From: Flavobacterium sp. 5
GTDB taxonomy: Bacteria; Bacteroidota; Bacteroidia; Flavobacteriales; Flavobacteriaceae
Length of the DNA stretch: 64,000 nucleotides
NCBI RefSeq assembly: GCF_002813295.1
Contig: NZ_PHUE01000001.1
Coordinates: forward strand, 620,001 to 684,000
Reading direction: 5' to 3'
The position numbers were made by a program, and so were the translations under genes. Positions 36,338 through 45,173 of the stretch are shown one piece after another (position 1 is the stretch's first letter; every line of letters starts with the position of its first letter). The notes under the pieces are model-generated. The model saw nothing but the letters and a program-made list of their open reading frames with translations. It was not told the DNA's origin and did no database searches.

Positions 36338-37279
36338 TTATCTAATCAAATAAGTATAGTTTACTGTTGTCGGTTTTCTCTTGTAGTATGCAACTGCAAT
36401 ATCTCTTACTGCATTAATTCTTTGCTTTTCTAAAGCAACATCGTCATTATAACTTTTAACCTTTAAATCCCATTCCTTTTTTTCCGCAATATCAATTTTT
36501 GCAGCTGCATTATTTACTAGAATTTGTGATTCTTTGTAACAAGGTGTTGAAGGATCAATTTGACTTAAAGTAGTTAATGCCGAATTGTAATCATTTGATG
36601 CCATTTGTGTTTTAGCTTCTTGTAATTGTACTTTACAAGTTTGATTTTGATAGGCTTTGTAAACTTCAATTGATTTTTGTTGAACTTTACTGAAACAACT
36701 AACTTCTTCAGGAACTGTCATTAATAACCCTAGTGCTTGCTCATATTCCTGCATCTTTACTAAACTTTCAGAATTTGAAATGATATCTCCACATTTTGAT
36801 TCGTAATAAGTTGTGATTTTATTTTTACCATTATCAATAAAAATCTGATAGTCCTGATCTTTACTATTGATTTTCGATATTGCGTTTGTTATTGAAATTT
36901 GTTTGTCTTTACCATTACCCTTTAATTGTTTACTGATCGTGGCAAAAACTACATTATTGTCAACTTGTTTGATAAATAAACTTAGCTCGCAATTAATTAC
37001 AGTAATGTCTTGCATACCACTTTCAACTACACTTGCATCATATATCGTAAACTTTGGATAAATGACAAAATTATTGTTGTATCCAGTAGCAGATAGACCT
37101 GTAGCTGTTAGAATTTGAGTTATTTTTGTTTCTAATTTGGATAAATTTCCGACAGATAAACCTTCTAAATTATCTGGCATGATGATAGATAATGCAATTT
37201 TACCAACAGTATTATTGTTTTGGGAAAATGCCATATTTGTCATTAAGATGACACTTATTACTAAAAGTATTTTTTTCAT
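36338..37279 (-). CDS. Exported protein with a TPR-like middle region, last gene of the CsgG-like operon
   Basis: A 313-residue protein with a signal peptide ending AFSQ (residue 20). The N-terminal half (about 25-155) is mixed alpha/beta with hydrophobic strands; the middle (about 165-255) holds helical hairpins resembling TPRs (MQEYEQALGLLMTV and MASNDYNSALTTLSQI, each followed by a Cys), and the C-terminus is a short basic segment with a YYKRK run. Four Cys in the mature part could form disulphides. I recognise no named family. The gene is 7 bases downstream of the DUF6175 gene and clearly belongs to the same operon. Confidence 0.78.
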   Translation of the reverse strand: MKKILLVISVILMTNMAFSQNNNTVGKIALSIIMPDNLEGLSVGNLSKLETKITQILTATGLSATGYNNNFVIYPKFTIYDASVVESGMQDITVINCELSLFIKQVDNNVVFATISKQLKGNGKDKQISITNAISKINSKDQDYQIFIDNGKNKITTYYESKCGDIISNSESLVKMQEYEQALGLLMTVPEEVSCFSKVQQKSIEVYKAYQNQTCKVQLQEAKTQMASNDYNSALTTLSQIDPSTPCYKESQILVNNAAAKIDIAEKKEWDLKVKSYNDDVALEKQRINAVRDIAVAYYKRKPTTVNYTYLIR

Positions 37280-37286
37280 ATGAAAT

Positions 37287-38201
37287 TTATTGAATGGTAA
37301 CGATTATTTGTCCTCTAGGATATTCAACTTTGCTAATAACATTTATTGTTTTTAAATATTTCCTAATTAATCGACCGAATGATTCAACTTCATAATTCAT
37401 ACCTGTGGCTTGGTCTTTGAGTGGAATTCTAACATCATCATAAATCATTTTCAATGCTGTACTTCCTCCTTTTTTGGCATAATTTTTATAAGCGTTCTTA
37501 CCCATCCAATCAACTATTGACTCAGAAAGTAAATCACCATCAGAACCTACTTCTGTTTGAAAATTCATAGTAGCATTTTGATCTAATACAAATTCTAAGT
37601 AAAGTGAACGACCATTATTTACAATGTCTGTAAACTTCGTTTGCAAAACATTCAAAAAATCTTCCTTCATGACATCAACTGCCTTACCTGCTAACTTAGA
37701 AACATCATCTGTATAATATTTTCCAGAAGAAGCATCCTTATTAGACAAAGACCTGCCCGTAGCGGATTCAAATGCTTGAAGGATTATCTTTACTTCTGTT
37801 CCGCTTTGTCCTTTTTGAACATCAATATCTACGACTACGAAAATATCTGCACCTGAATTTTTAACAATTACATCTTTTTCATCAGTCTGAGCATCCCCAG
37901 AAAAAGCTCCAGCAGCTTCTGATTTTTTTAATTCACCTTCAAAATCATATGTTGTAAAACCTCGTGAATCAAAAGCCTCTTTTACTCGACTTATAGCAAT
38001 CCTTTTCTGAAAACCCTGTATTGGATCTTCAAGCAATTGCCTATAATTCTGACCTATCGTTTTATAAGGAATCACTATTATAGAGGGCTGAATTTGAGTT
38101 ACTTGACCACCACTGTTTGTTGCAGCATTTTGCGAGAATGCCGAAAAAATTATACAGTTTAGCAAAGCAAAAATTGTTAATGTAAATTTTATTTTTTTCA
38201 T
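37287..38201 (-). CDS. DUF6175 family exported protein
   Basis: A 304-residue protein with a signal peptide ending AFSQ (residue 24). It matches what I know of DUF6175: PSIIVIPYKTIGQNYRQLLED early, and DIFVVVDIDVQKGQSGTEVKIILQAFESATGRSL in the middle, with further alpha/beta repeats (NYEVESFGRLIRKYLKTINV). The repeated alpha/beta units resemble the domain seen in CsgG-type and penicillin-binding-associated lipoproteins. It lies 11 bases after the small lipoprotein gene. The function is unknown, but the operon suggests a role at the outer membrane. Confidence 0.75.
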   Translation of the reverse strand: MKKIKFTLTIFALLNCIIFSAFSQNAATNSGGQVTQIQPSIIVIPYKTIGQNYRQLLEDPIQGFQKRIAISRVKEAFDSRGFTTYDFEGELKKSEAAGAFSGDAQTDEKDVIVKNSGADIFVVVDIDVQKGQSGTEVKIILQAFESATGRSLSNKDASSGKYYTDDVSKLAGKAVDVMKEDFLNVLQTKFTDIVNNGRSLYLEFVLDQNATMNFQTEVGSDGDLLSESIVDWMGKNAYKNYAKKGGSTALKMIYDDVRIPLKDQATGMNYEVESFGRLIRKYLKTINVISKVEYPRGQIIVTIQ

Positions 38202-38212
38202 ATTATTATTTT

Positions 38213-38674
38213 TTAAAACCCAAACTTCCTTATCAATTCATTATTTTCCAGGTCTTTACGTAATGAGTTATAATTTATTTTTATATCAACTGAAATTTTC
38301 TTACCTCCTTTTATTTTAATCAAATTTGAACTTTCAGTAGATGACATCAAGAATTTTCTATAATTTCTTTCGTCAAAGAATTTTTTAAAATAGTCTGCAT
38401 GATTAGATTTTGCAGTATTTTCATTTTCTATTAAGGGTACATTTAATTCAGTGCCTGGAATACCTTTAAATAAAAGAACATTAAAAGCATTTTTTTGAGC
38501 ATCCATTATGGCATCAGCTCTATTTCCTCCATAACCTGTACTTTTTATAGCTATAGTTCCTTGAGCCTCTTTATATAAAAAATTTACTTCAGCCGAATAG
38601 GGTTGCAATTTAGGGCTGCAACCATGCAGCCCTATTATTACAATTATAAAAAGTGTTTTTAGTATACTTTTCAA
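38213..38674 (-). CDS. LPP20-like small lipoprotein
   Basis: A 153-residue lipoprotein: hydrophobic signal then the lipobox GLHGCSPK, Cys at about residue 19. The mature part contains TGYGGNRADAIMDAQKNAFNVLLFKGIPGTEL, an Ala-rich helix region reminiscent of the LPP20/YcfL type of outer-membrane-assembly lipoproteins, and a C-terminal NYNSLRKDLENNELIRK. The codons around the lipobox form a very stable hairpin (38611-38634). It lies between the CsgG-like gene (4 bases upstream) and DUF6175 (11 bases downstream). Confidence 0.72.
   Translation of the reverse strand: MKSILKTLFIIVIIGLHGCSPKLQPYSAEVNFLYKEAQGTIAIKSTGYGGNRADAIMDAQKNAFNVLLFKGIPGTELNVPLIENENTAKSNHADYFKKFFDERNYRKFLMSSTESSNLIKIKGGKKISVDIKINYNSLRKDLENNELIRKFGF
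38611..38634. other. Perfect 10-bp GC-rich hairpin inside the lipobox codons
   Basis: TAGGGCTGCA and TGCAGCCCTA form an exact 10-bp stem with the loop ACCA. It lies in the signal-peptide/lipobox codons of the small lipoprotein gene, not at a gene end, so it is unlikely to be a terminator. Confidence 0.7.
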
Positions 38675-38678
38675 AATA

Positions 38679-39557
38679 TTATGATTTAGTAATTATTTGT
38701 AGGTTTGCTTTAGCCTCAAATTTTGAATTAATATCTATACCTCCAACATTAACCGAGCAAATAGAGAAATTTTCATCCTCAACTTTAGTAATTTTCAATT
38801 CACCAATTTCTTTTTTACGTCTAATTTTTTTTCCGTTTACTTCCATTTCTACAATTTCAACAACTTTTAGCTTGTCTCCTTTTTTTAATCCAAATTCAGA
38901 TCCTCCAGCTATTAAAATTTTGGTTGCATCACCTTTACTCCCTTTTTCTTGTATCTCGGCTATTGAAAATGACTGTGGAAAATTTGTACTAACAAATAGA
39001 TCAATTTTTTCTTGAATACCACTTATTGCTTTTGAGATTGCAGCTTCAGGGGTTGAAGCCCCCATGCCGATCATACCAAGCAAGGAATTACCAGATTTAG
39101 GCTCAATGGTCTCAGAAGAAATAACCTGTCCAGTAGCTACATCGATAACTTTTAAACTGATTGCTAATTTTGCTTTGTAAGTAACGGTAACATTTCCTTT
39201 TCCATCATCAGCTTTCATTGCTTCAGCACTTGCTGAAATCACGTGACCTGAAATCAAAGATGAAGCTCCTAATGAAGCTCCTTGGGCAATGGCAGCTCCA
39301 TCCATAAAAGCTTCTGTTTTTTGCAATTCTTTTTCGCTTGTTATTGCATCCATTTTTGAACGATCAACTATGTTAAATCTTTTAGTTTTAACAAAAGCAT
39401 TTGTAACAGTCTCTTGAATAGAATTAACATTTTGAGCACTCGCAGCACCCTGTACATAGGTAAAATTCATAATTCCTACTCCAGTTTTTTCCTGTGCTTG
39501 AACAATTGTGCTAAACCCAATCAAAAGGGTTGCTACTGATAAAATAATTTTTTTCAT
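38679..39557 (-). CDS. CsgG/HfaB-family exported protein
   Basis: First gene of the operon. I start it at the ATG at 39557 (292 residues) because this gives a clean signal peptide (residues 1-21, QAQ); the longer reading from 39602 adds a random 15-residue lead. The N-terminal part GVGIMNFTYVQG, then FVKTKRFNIVDRSKMDAI, GAALGAS-type Gly/Ala segments (GASLGASSLISGHVISAS) and KLAISLKVIDVATGQVISSETIE are the pattern of CsgG-type proteins, which form an outer-membrane pore in the curli system. Unlike curli CsgG, there is no lipobox Cys, so it is probably soluble or periplasmic. No curlin gene is in the window. Confidence 0.82.
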   Translation of the reverse strand: MKKIILSVATLLIGFSTIVQAQEKTGVGIMNFTYVQGAASAQNVNSIQETVTNAFVKTKRFNIVDRSKMDAITSEKELQKTEAFMDGAAIAQGASLGASSLISGHVISASAEAMKADDGKGNVTVTYKAKLAISLKVIDVATGQVISSETIEPKSGNSLLGMIGMGASTPEAAISKAISGIQEKIDLFVSTNFPQSFSIAEIQEKGSKGDATKILIAGGSEFGLKKGDKLKVVEIVEMEVNGKKIRRKKEIGELKITKVEDENFSICSVNVGGIDINSKFEAKANLQIITKS

Positions 39558-39699
39558 TTTTGTAGATTTATATATTGGGCAATAATAATACAAGCAAAAC
39601 AAACAATATGAAGCACTTAGTTAACGTGTAAATTTTGAAATTAATCGTAATTACTTGATTTTGGATATTCCTGAGAACTTTAACTTCATAGTACAAAAA

Positions 39700-39723
39700 A
39701 ACCGCCTCAAATTTGAGACGGTT
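39700..39723 (-). terminator. Terminator of the 203-residue lipoprotein gene
   Basis: AACCG-C-CTCAAATTTGAG-A-CGGTT, a dyad with a single mismatch, followed on the minus strand by seven T. It lies 27 bases after the stop codon of the lipoprotein gene at 39750. Confidence 0.85.
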
Positions 39724-39749
39724 GCACCTAATAACTTAACAAATATCTT

Positions 39750-40361
39750 TTATTTCAAAACTTCTATCTCAGTTCTATAACTACCTTTAACGGGAATTTC
39801 AGTATTTCCATTAAGGAAAACTGCTTCAAAATTTCCTTCTACAATTAAGTCTCTTGATGTTGTATCCTCAGATACTTGTGTAACTTTTGTAATCGTATGT
39901 TTCTTAGTTGTATTAGGTTTGAAACTTAAATATTTATTAGAGACCTTATCTTCAAATATTATTGAGAAATCATTATTTAAACCACAAACATCTACATCAT
40001 TTCCAGGATACACTTCATTTTTATCTGTTATACCTGAGTTAGTTGCAATGTTTTTTGTCTTATCACTAAAATCTATATTATTTTCAAAGTGAAGAAAGAA
40101 ACATTGCACGAATATTTTTGAAGTTTCAATCTGTCCAACAGATTGCAAAAACAAATCTCCATTATTATTACAATTGGCTCTATCACTAAATCCATAAAAT
40201 CCTCCTTCAGTGTCATTGTATTCAGTTCCGCTAATATTAATCTTTAAAAAAAGATTTCCACTATTGGCAATGTCATTATTATCAGAATCATTAGAACTAC
40301 AACCTATAAATAGTGAAATGGTAAACAAAAAAACAGAAGCAATAAATAGATTTTTTTTCAT
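39750..40361 (-). CDS. Predicted surface lipoprotein, unknown function (1)
   Basis: A 203-residue lipoprotein: signal (residues 1-20) and Cys at about 21 (FIGCSSNDSDNND), with an Asp/Asn-rich stretch after the Cys that fits export to the surface. The mature part is rich in beta-forming residues (NLFLKINISGTEYND, EVLK end) without a recognised family. It stands beside a similar lipoprotein (40527-41189) and upstream of the CsgG-like operon. The two lipoproteins share a general layout (signal, CSS-Asn-rich spacer, beta body) but little identity that I can see. Confidence 0.72.
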   Translation of the reverse strand: MKKNLFIASVFLFTISLFIGCSSNDSDNNDIANSGNLFLKINISGTEYNDTEGGFYGFSDRANCNNNGDLFLQSVGQIETSKIFVQCFFLHFENNIDFSDKTKNIATNSGITDKNEVYPGNDVDVCGLNNDFSIIFEDKVSNKYLSFKPNTTKKHTITKVTQVSEDTTSRDLIVEGNFEAVFLNGNTEIPVKGSYRTEIEVLK

Positions 40362-40526
40362 AAAATTTGATTTAAAGTAATTTGATTTAATTAGTTGATA
40401 CGACTCAGAAATAACTTTAATGTATATTGAGTTTTAGACAATTATTTATAGTGTCTTTTTTTATAAAAAACTACAGATTTCACTGCTGTTAAAAGCAGAA
40501 CATATCGAACATATTCTTTAAAATAA

Positions 40527-41189
40527 TTATTGTATTTCAACATTGTAAAACTCTCCTTTGGAAATGTTTACATATTTAGGTATTGATGAATCAAAACATT
40601 TATTATATTCATACCAATTTGGAAATGTTGCAGTATTTGGATAAAAATAAGAATGTGAATTATAATAAAGGTTATGTAAATCCGTAAAATAAAATTCACC
40701 ACTAATTCTTTTTCCAGAAACCGATGTAATCTTAATTTGACCAATTGTTTTATTATCTATCTCAATTCTTAGATAACCACAAACATTGGCCCAGGCATTG
40801 GGTTCATTATTATTTAAAGCAAAATTCCCATCTATATAATCAATTTGAGATATGTTATAAACTTGACCAGCTTTTAACGGCTCAGATGCTGTAAATGAGA
40901 ATTCAAAAATAACTGCAACATGTGCGTTTTCATTAGAATCAATACCTTTTCTATCTATAATAGCATTCAAACCATATGTAGTAGTTCCATTTTTTTCTAA
41001 AGTACTATCCCAATAAACAAGTTCATCGTATTCACCTTTATAATCATTAAAACCATCTAAAGTAAATTTCAATTTTAAATCTGGATTTGATTCATTTGAA
41101 TTGTTTGAATCTTCACTACTACAATTAGTAAAAGAAATAACTACTAAAACCACAAGACAAATACTTTTTAAAAATCTATTTTTTATCAT
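40527..41189 (-). CDS. Predicted surface lipoprotein, unknown function (2)
   Basis: A 220-residue lipoprotein: signal (residues 5-22) and Cys at about 23 (FTNCSSEDSNNSNES), again with an acidic Asn/Ser-rich spacer. The mature part is beta-rich, with Tyr and Asn, and shows no named motif. It lies just downstream, in gene order, of the histidine kinase gene (100-bp gap, both on the minus strand), so it could be controlled by that regulator; this is inference. Function is unknown. Confidence 0.72.
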   Translation of the reverse strand: MIKNRFLKSICLVVLVVISFTNCSSEDSNNSNESNPDLKLKFTLDGFNDYKGEYDELVYWDSTLEKNGTTTYGLNAIIDRKGIDSNENAHVAVIFEFSFTASEPLKAGQVYNISQIDYIDGNFALNNNEPNAWANVCGYLRIEIDNKTIGQIKITSVSGKRISGEFYFTDLHNLYYNSHSYFYPNTATFPNWYEYNKCFDSSIPKYVNISKGEFYNVEIQ

Positions 41190-41289
41190 TTATTATTATT
41201 TTAATTAATCGCAACAAAAATATAGCAAATGAATATTTCAAAAAAAGTGAATTAGTTACCGTAAAAATTGAATGATTAACCGTAAAAAA

Positions 41290-44200
41290 TCAGTCTATTT
41301 GAAGCTTTATAACAATTGTAGTTCCTTCATTAGGTTTAGAAGCAATAGCAATCGGATTCAAATTACCAACTTGAAATAAAGCGATACGCTCTTTGGCTAA
41401 ATTTATTCCTTTTGAAGTGTGCAGTTTATTTAAATTACCCGAAATCATTCCTTTTCCATTATCAGCAACCTCACAAAAAAGACAATTATCTTTCTGTTTA
41501 AATGAAAGTATAAGTTCTGGATTTTCTGAATGAGAATCAAATGCATGGACAAATACGTTTTCTACAAAAGGTGGAATTAGCATTGGTGGAATTTCAGTTT
41601 CAAACAAATCCAATTCGTCATCAATAATTAATTCAATAGTCACTTGATTTTTAAAACGCATATTCTCAAGTGTAATATAGGATTTCAAATAATCAATTTC
41701 ATCATCCAATGCAATTCTTTGCTCGGATGAATTATTAAGTGTCTGACGAATTATTTTTGAAAATTCACCCATATACATCAATGCATCATCGGTATTATTG
41801 TCAATGATATAATTCTGAATAGAGTTCATAGCATTGAAGATAAAATGAGGATTCATCTGGCTTTGTAATGCTTCCATTTTAGTTTCGGCTAAACGTTTTT
41901 GAACTTCGGCTTTTCCTCTTTCTTCGTTTTTTATTCTACGAATTCGATTCAAATAAATAAGATAAGTTCCAATTGAAAAAAAAGCAAAACAACCTAGCAA
42001 GAACCACCAAGTTTTCCAAAATGGGGGTGTAATTCTCAAATCAATAGCATTTGGGAAAAACATTTCGCCTGTACCGATGTTCTTACCTTCTAATAATATT
42101 CTATACTTTCCATTAGGAACTCCTAGTAATTGTATTCTTCCAATAGATTCAAAATTGCTCCAAGTATTTGTTAATCCAACTATTTTATAACGATAAACAT
42201 TTTTATCAGAATTAAAAGTATTGTTGGATGAAAAGACAATTTCTATATCATTTTGGTCATAATTAAGTTTTATTTTGTCTTTACCAAAACTGCCCCAACG
42301 AACTAAACTATCCAATCTAGCGTAGGATTCTCCATTTACTTTAATCGATGTTATCTTTATCGGAGAGATTCTATTCTTTTTGTTTTTTAAAACTTCATCG
42401 ATATTCAGCTGAATTAATCCATTATTAGTTGCTACCCATAAATTACCTTTTTTATCCTTTATACAATCATTAAACTGAATATCCGCTAATCCTTCTGATT
42501 TATTAATAAGTTTGATGAATTTATTATTCTGTATTACATTGATTCCTTTATTAGTTCCAATAAAGTAAGCTCCTTTTGATTGTTCGACAAAAGAAATAGA
42601 ACTGCCGTAAATTTCCTTAAAGGGATTATAAGTTTTTAAAATAACGAGACTCTTATCATTCCATTTGGTTATATAAACCCTTCCACTGTTGGTTCCAATG
42701 ATTAATTGCCCTTTATCATTGATAAGCAAATCTTTGATATTGTTTTCTTTGAACAATCCATTAGCATTTAAGGAATAAAATTTATCATTTTTGAGCAAAA
42801 ACAATCCTTTTGTTACGGATGCAAACCAAATCAGATTACCGTCTTTGACAATTTTAGTTATGTCTTTTGGAACGGATGAGTTATTGAATGAAAGATTTAA
42901 AAAATGAGTCCAATCAAATTTATTAGGCATAAAGAAAATATCCGAATACATACTGCCAAAGTAAACTTGGTCTTTTTTATCAAAAATTATGTGACCTCCA
43001 TCAAAAAATTTAAAAAATTGAATTGCATAATTCTTGTCGAAACAAAAGACACCCCACGTAGTATTTACCCAAGTATTTCCATCTTTGTCGGATACGATGT
43101 TAAAGGATGTAAAACCACTCTTCTGTTGAAATCTTTGAAATACAGGATTCGTTTTTGGGTTAATTCCTTTTTGTCTAAAATAAATAGAAAGTTTTATCCA
43201 CAAGGTAGTTTGGTCAAAAATAGTATATCGCAAGTCTTTATGAAGAAGGATAATGTAATCTTTCGCTCCAATCCAAGTGGTATTGTTGTTATCGTTGTAT
43301 AATTCTTGAATTTGCAATTCTTTCAAGCCAAAATACGATGGCTCAAGAAATTTAATACTTCTACTCAAATCTACAAGGTATATTCCATTATCGATTGAAC
43401 CTACCCAAAGTTGCTGCGTATCTTTATCATAAAACAAGCACCATAAACCTGTAGATTTGATATTAGCTCGTTTAGTAATGTCTGTTAAAGTGTTGTTTGA
43501 ATATTTAAATAAACCACCATTTGGATCTATTACATTCCAAGCAGCACAATAGATATTATTTTTATCATCTTTAGCAAAATCCCAAATAATTGGACACTCA
43601 TGTTTCAATTCTACTTGAGTAATCAAGTTTTTTGTAAATAGAGTGTGGAAAGCATTTCCAGCGAAATAAGTACTATTATTTACAAAAGAGGAATACGATA
43701 TTGGTGGCGTAAAAACTGCTTCTAATGTTGATTTCTGGATGTCTTTTTGAATTTTAAGATCAAACACATCACTATAGGAAACCGTTATTAAGATTTTATT
43801 AGGTGCTTCATCAATACCAACTACTTGAAACCTTCCAAAATCAGTTTTTTGTTGGAAAGACTTAAAATTTTTAAAATCATAAATTCCAAGACCGTTTTCA
43901 GTTGCAAGAATTAGGCATTTATACTTTTTGGAATAATGAATTTTGCGAATAGAATTATTAACTAAACCATCTTTCTCATCGTAATAGGTAAACTTTTTAC
44001 CATCATATTTTGCAAGTCCTTTGCCGTATAAAGACAACCAAATATTTTTGTTTTCATCTTCCGCAATTGACCAAACTCTGTCGTGTTTTAATCCATTTGT
44101 TTCGTTGAATACTTTATAAGCTGAGCCATCATAACAGCATAATCCAGCTTCAGTACCAATCCACATCAAACCTCTGCTGTCTTTAAAAAAGCATTTGATA

Positions 44201-44319
44201 TCATTGCTAGGCAAACCATCATTTATACTGATGTTCTTACTTGGAATTGTTTGCGCTATGACTATTTCTAAAAATAGAAGAAAAGCAACAAGTATTTTAT
44301 TTCTTTTGAATAATAGCAT
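41290..44319 (-). CDS. Propeller-type sensor histidine kinase (LytS/YehU class)
   Basis: A 1009-residue membrane sensor. It has an N-terminal signal/anchor (about residues 10-22, IVIAQ), a large periplasmic region of two-component-regulator propeller repeats (GLMWIGTEAGLCCYDG, NIWLSLYGKGLAKYDG, NTWVNTTWGVFCFDK, NLWVATNNGLIQL), a Y_Y_Y-type domain (about 660-755), one transmembrane helix (about 760-785, TWWFLLGCFAFFSIGTYLIY), then a His_kinase domain with the phospho-accepting His near residue 825 (SQMNPHFIFNAMNSIQNYI). The ATPase domain has DNGKGM, GINLAKERI and GTTIVIK. It overlaps the LytTR regulator by 23 bases, a sure sign of a pair. Unlike the hybrid HTCS type, it has no built-in receiver or HTH. 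Confidence 0.92.
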   Translation of the reverse strand: MLLFKRNKILVAFLLFLEIVIAQTIPSKNISINDGLPSNDIKCFFKDSRGLMWIGTEAGLCCYDGSAYKVFNETNGLKHDRVWSIAEDENKNIWLSLYGKGLAKYDGKKFTYYDEKDGLVNNSIRKIHYSKKYKCLILATENGLGIYDFKNFKSFQQKTDFGRFQVVGIDEAPNKILITVSYSDVFDLKIQKDIQKSTLEAVFTPPISYSSFVNNSTYFAGNAFHTLFTKNLITQVELKHECPIIWDFAKDDKNNIYCAAWNVIDPNGGLFKYSNNTLTDITKRANIKSTGLWCLFYDKDTQQLWVGSIDNGIYLVDLSRSIKFLEPSYFGLKELQIQELYNDNNNTTWIGAKDYIILLHKDLRYTIFDQTTLWIKLSIYFRQKGINPKTNPVFQRFQQKSGFTSFNIVSDKDGNTWVNTTWGVFCFDKNYAIQFFKFFDGGHIIFDKKDQVYFGSMYSDIFFMPNKFDWTHFLNLSFNNSSVPKDITKIVKDGNLIWFASVTKGLFLLKNDKFYSLNANGLFKENNIKDLLINDKGQLIIGTNSGRVYITKWNDKSLVILKTYNPFKEIYGSSISFVEQSKGAYFIGTNKGINVIQNNKFIKLINKSEGLADIQFNDCIKDKKGNLWVATNNGLIQLNIDEVLKNKKNRISPIKITSIKVNGESYARLDSLVRWGSFGKDKIKLNYDQNDIEIVFSSNNTFNSDKNVYRYKIVGLTNTWSNFESIGRIQLLGVPNGKYRILLEGKNIGTGEMFFPNAIDLRITPPFWKTWWFLLGCFAFFSIGTYLIYLNRIRRIKNEERGKAEVQKRLAETKMEALQSQMNPHFIFNAMNSIQNYIIDNNTDDALMYMGEFSKIIRQTLNNSSEQRIALDDEIDYLKSYITLENMRFKNQVTIELIIDDELDLFETEIPPMLIPPFVENVFVHAFDSHSENPELILSFKQKDNCLFCEVADNGKGMISGNLNKLHTSKGINLAKERIALFQVGNLNPIAIASKPNEGTTIVIKLQID

Positions 44320-45052
44320 TTATAAAATCGTCTTTTTTTCTAACGGATACAGGGAGAGTTTCTCCATTGCAAAGTTCTACAAGAAGTTCGTTGGTTTTAT
44401 TGAATCGAGTAATGTAATTAAGATTTACCAAATAGGATTTGTGAATTCTTTGAAAAATTGACTTTGGAAGTAATTCTTCAATGTATTTTAAAGTTTTAGA
44501 TAAGACAATTTTTTTCCCATCTAAACAAACAATTTTGCAATAGTTACTATCCGCTTCGCAATACAAAATGGAGCTAACTTTGACCAATTCGTAACCACTT
44601 TCTGTTGGCAAAGCAATTTTATTAAACTCAGAACCTCCAATATCAATGTTTTCAATCAGTAGTTTTAATTTATCACTTTGAGAAGCCTTATTCAGTTTTT
44701 CATCATACTTCTTAATTGTTTCCAATAAGTCGATGTAATTGATTGGTTTCAACAAATAATCTAAGGCACTACATTTTATAGCATCAATAGCAAACTCAGA
44801 ATGAGCGGTCGTAAAAATGACTTCAAACTTAACTTTATTAAGTTCCTTAAAAAGTTGGAAACCATTTTTATTAGGCATTTGAACATCCAAAAAAACTAAT
44901 TCTGGATTAAACTTTTCAATGGATATAATTGCCTCGTCAACATTTTCACATTTGTCGAGAACTAAAAATTTATCTGGAAAATAACGATTTAGGAGTTTTT
45001 CCATAAACTCTCTAGCGTTGTATTCGTCGTCTACAATAATGGTCTTAATCAT
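44297..45052 (-). CDS. LytTR-family response regulator
   Basis: The 251-residue DNA-binding partner of the sensor kinase. The receiver domain (1-115) has the acidic pair DDE at 8-10, phospho-acceptor Asp56 (LVFLDVQMPNKNGF), the Thr switch TTAHSEFA and Lys in LLKPINYIDLLE. The C-terminal LytTR domain (about 145-251) has LPTESGYELVKVSSILYCEADSNY, IHKSYLVNLNYI and LPVSVRKKDDF. Its 3' end overlaps the kinase gene start by 23 bases. Its target operators are not obvious from the sequence. Confidence 0.94.
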   Translation of the reverse strand: MIKTIIVDDEYNAREFMEKLLNRYFPDKFLVLDKCENVDEAIISIEKFNPELVFLDVQMPNKNGFQLFKELNKVKFEVIFTTAHSEFAIDAIKCSALDYLLKPINYIDLLETIKKYDEKLNKASQSDKLKLLIENIDIGGSEFNKIALPTESGYELVKVSSILYCEADSNYCKIVCLDGKKIVLSKTLKYIEELLPKSIFQRIHKSYLVNLNYITRFNKTNELLVELCNGETLPVSVRKKDDFINAIIQKK

Positions 45053-45173
45053 TTTATAAATGTAATAAAACCAAAGCTTATTACTATAATTGAATTAGTA
45101 AACGTAGTAAAATCATTAATAATCGTCAGAACTCACTGAAAGAGAGTGAGTTTATTTTAAATAATTATAGATA

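Noticed and set aside
45130..45152. 8-bp hairpin AACTCACT/AGTGAGTT as terminator of the TIGR02757 gene
   Set aside because: On the minus strand no T-tract follows the stem, so it is not a normal Rho-independent terminator. It may be a chance dyad.
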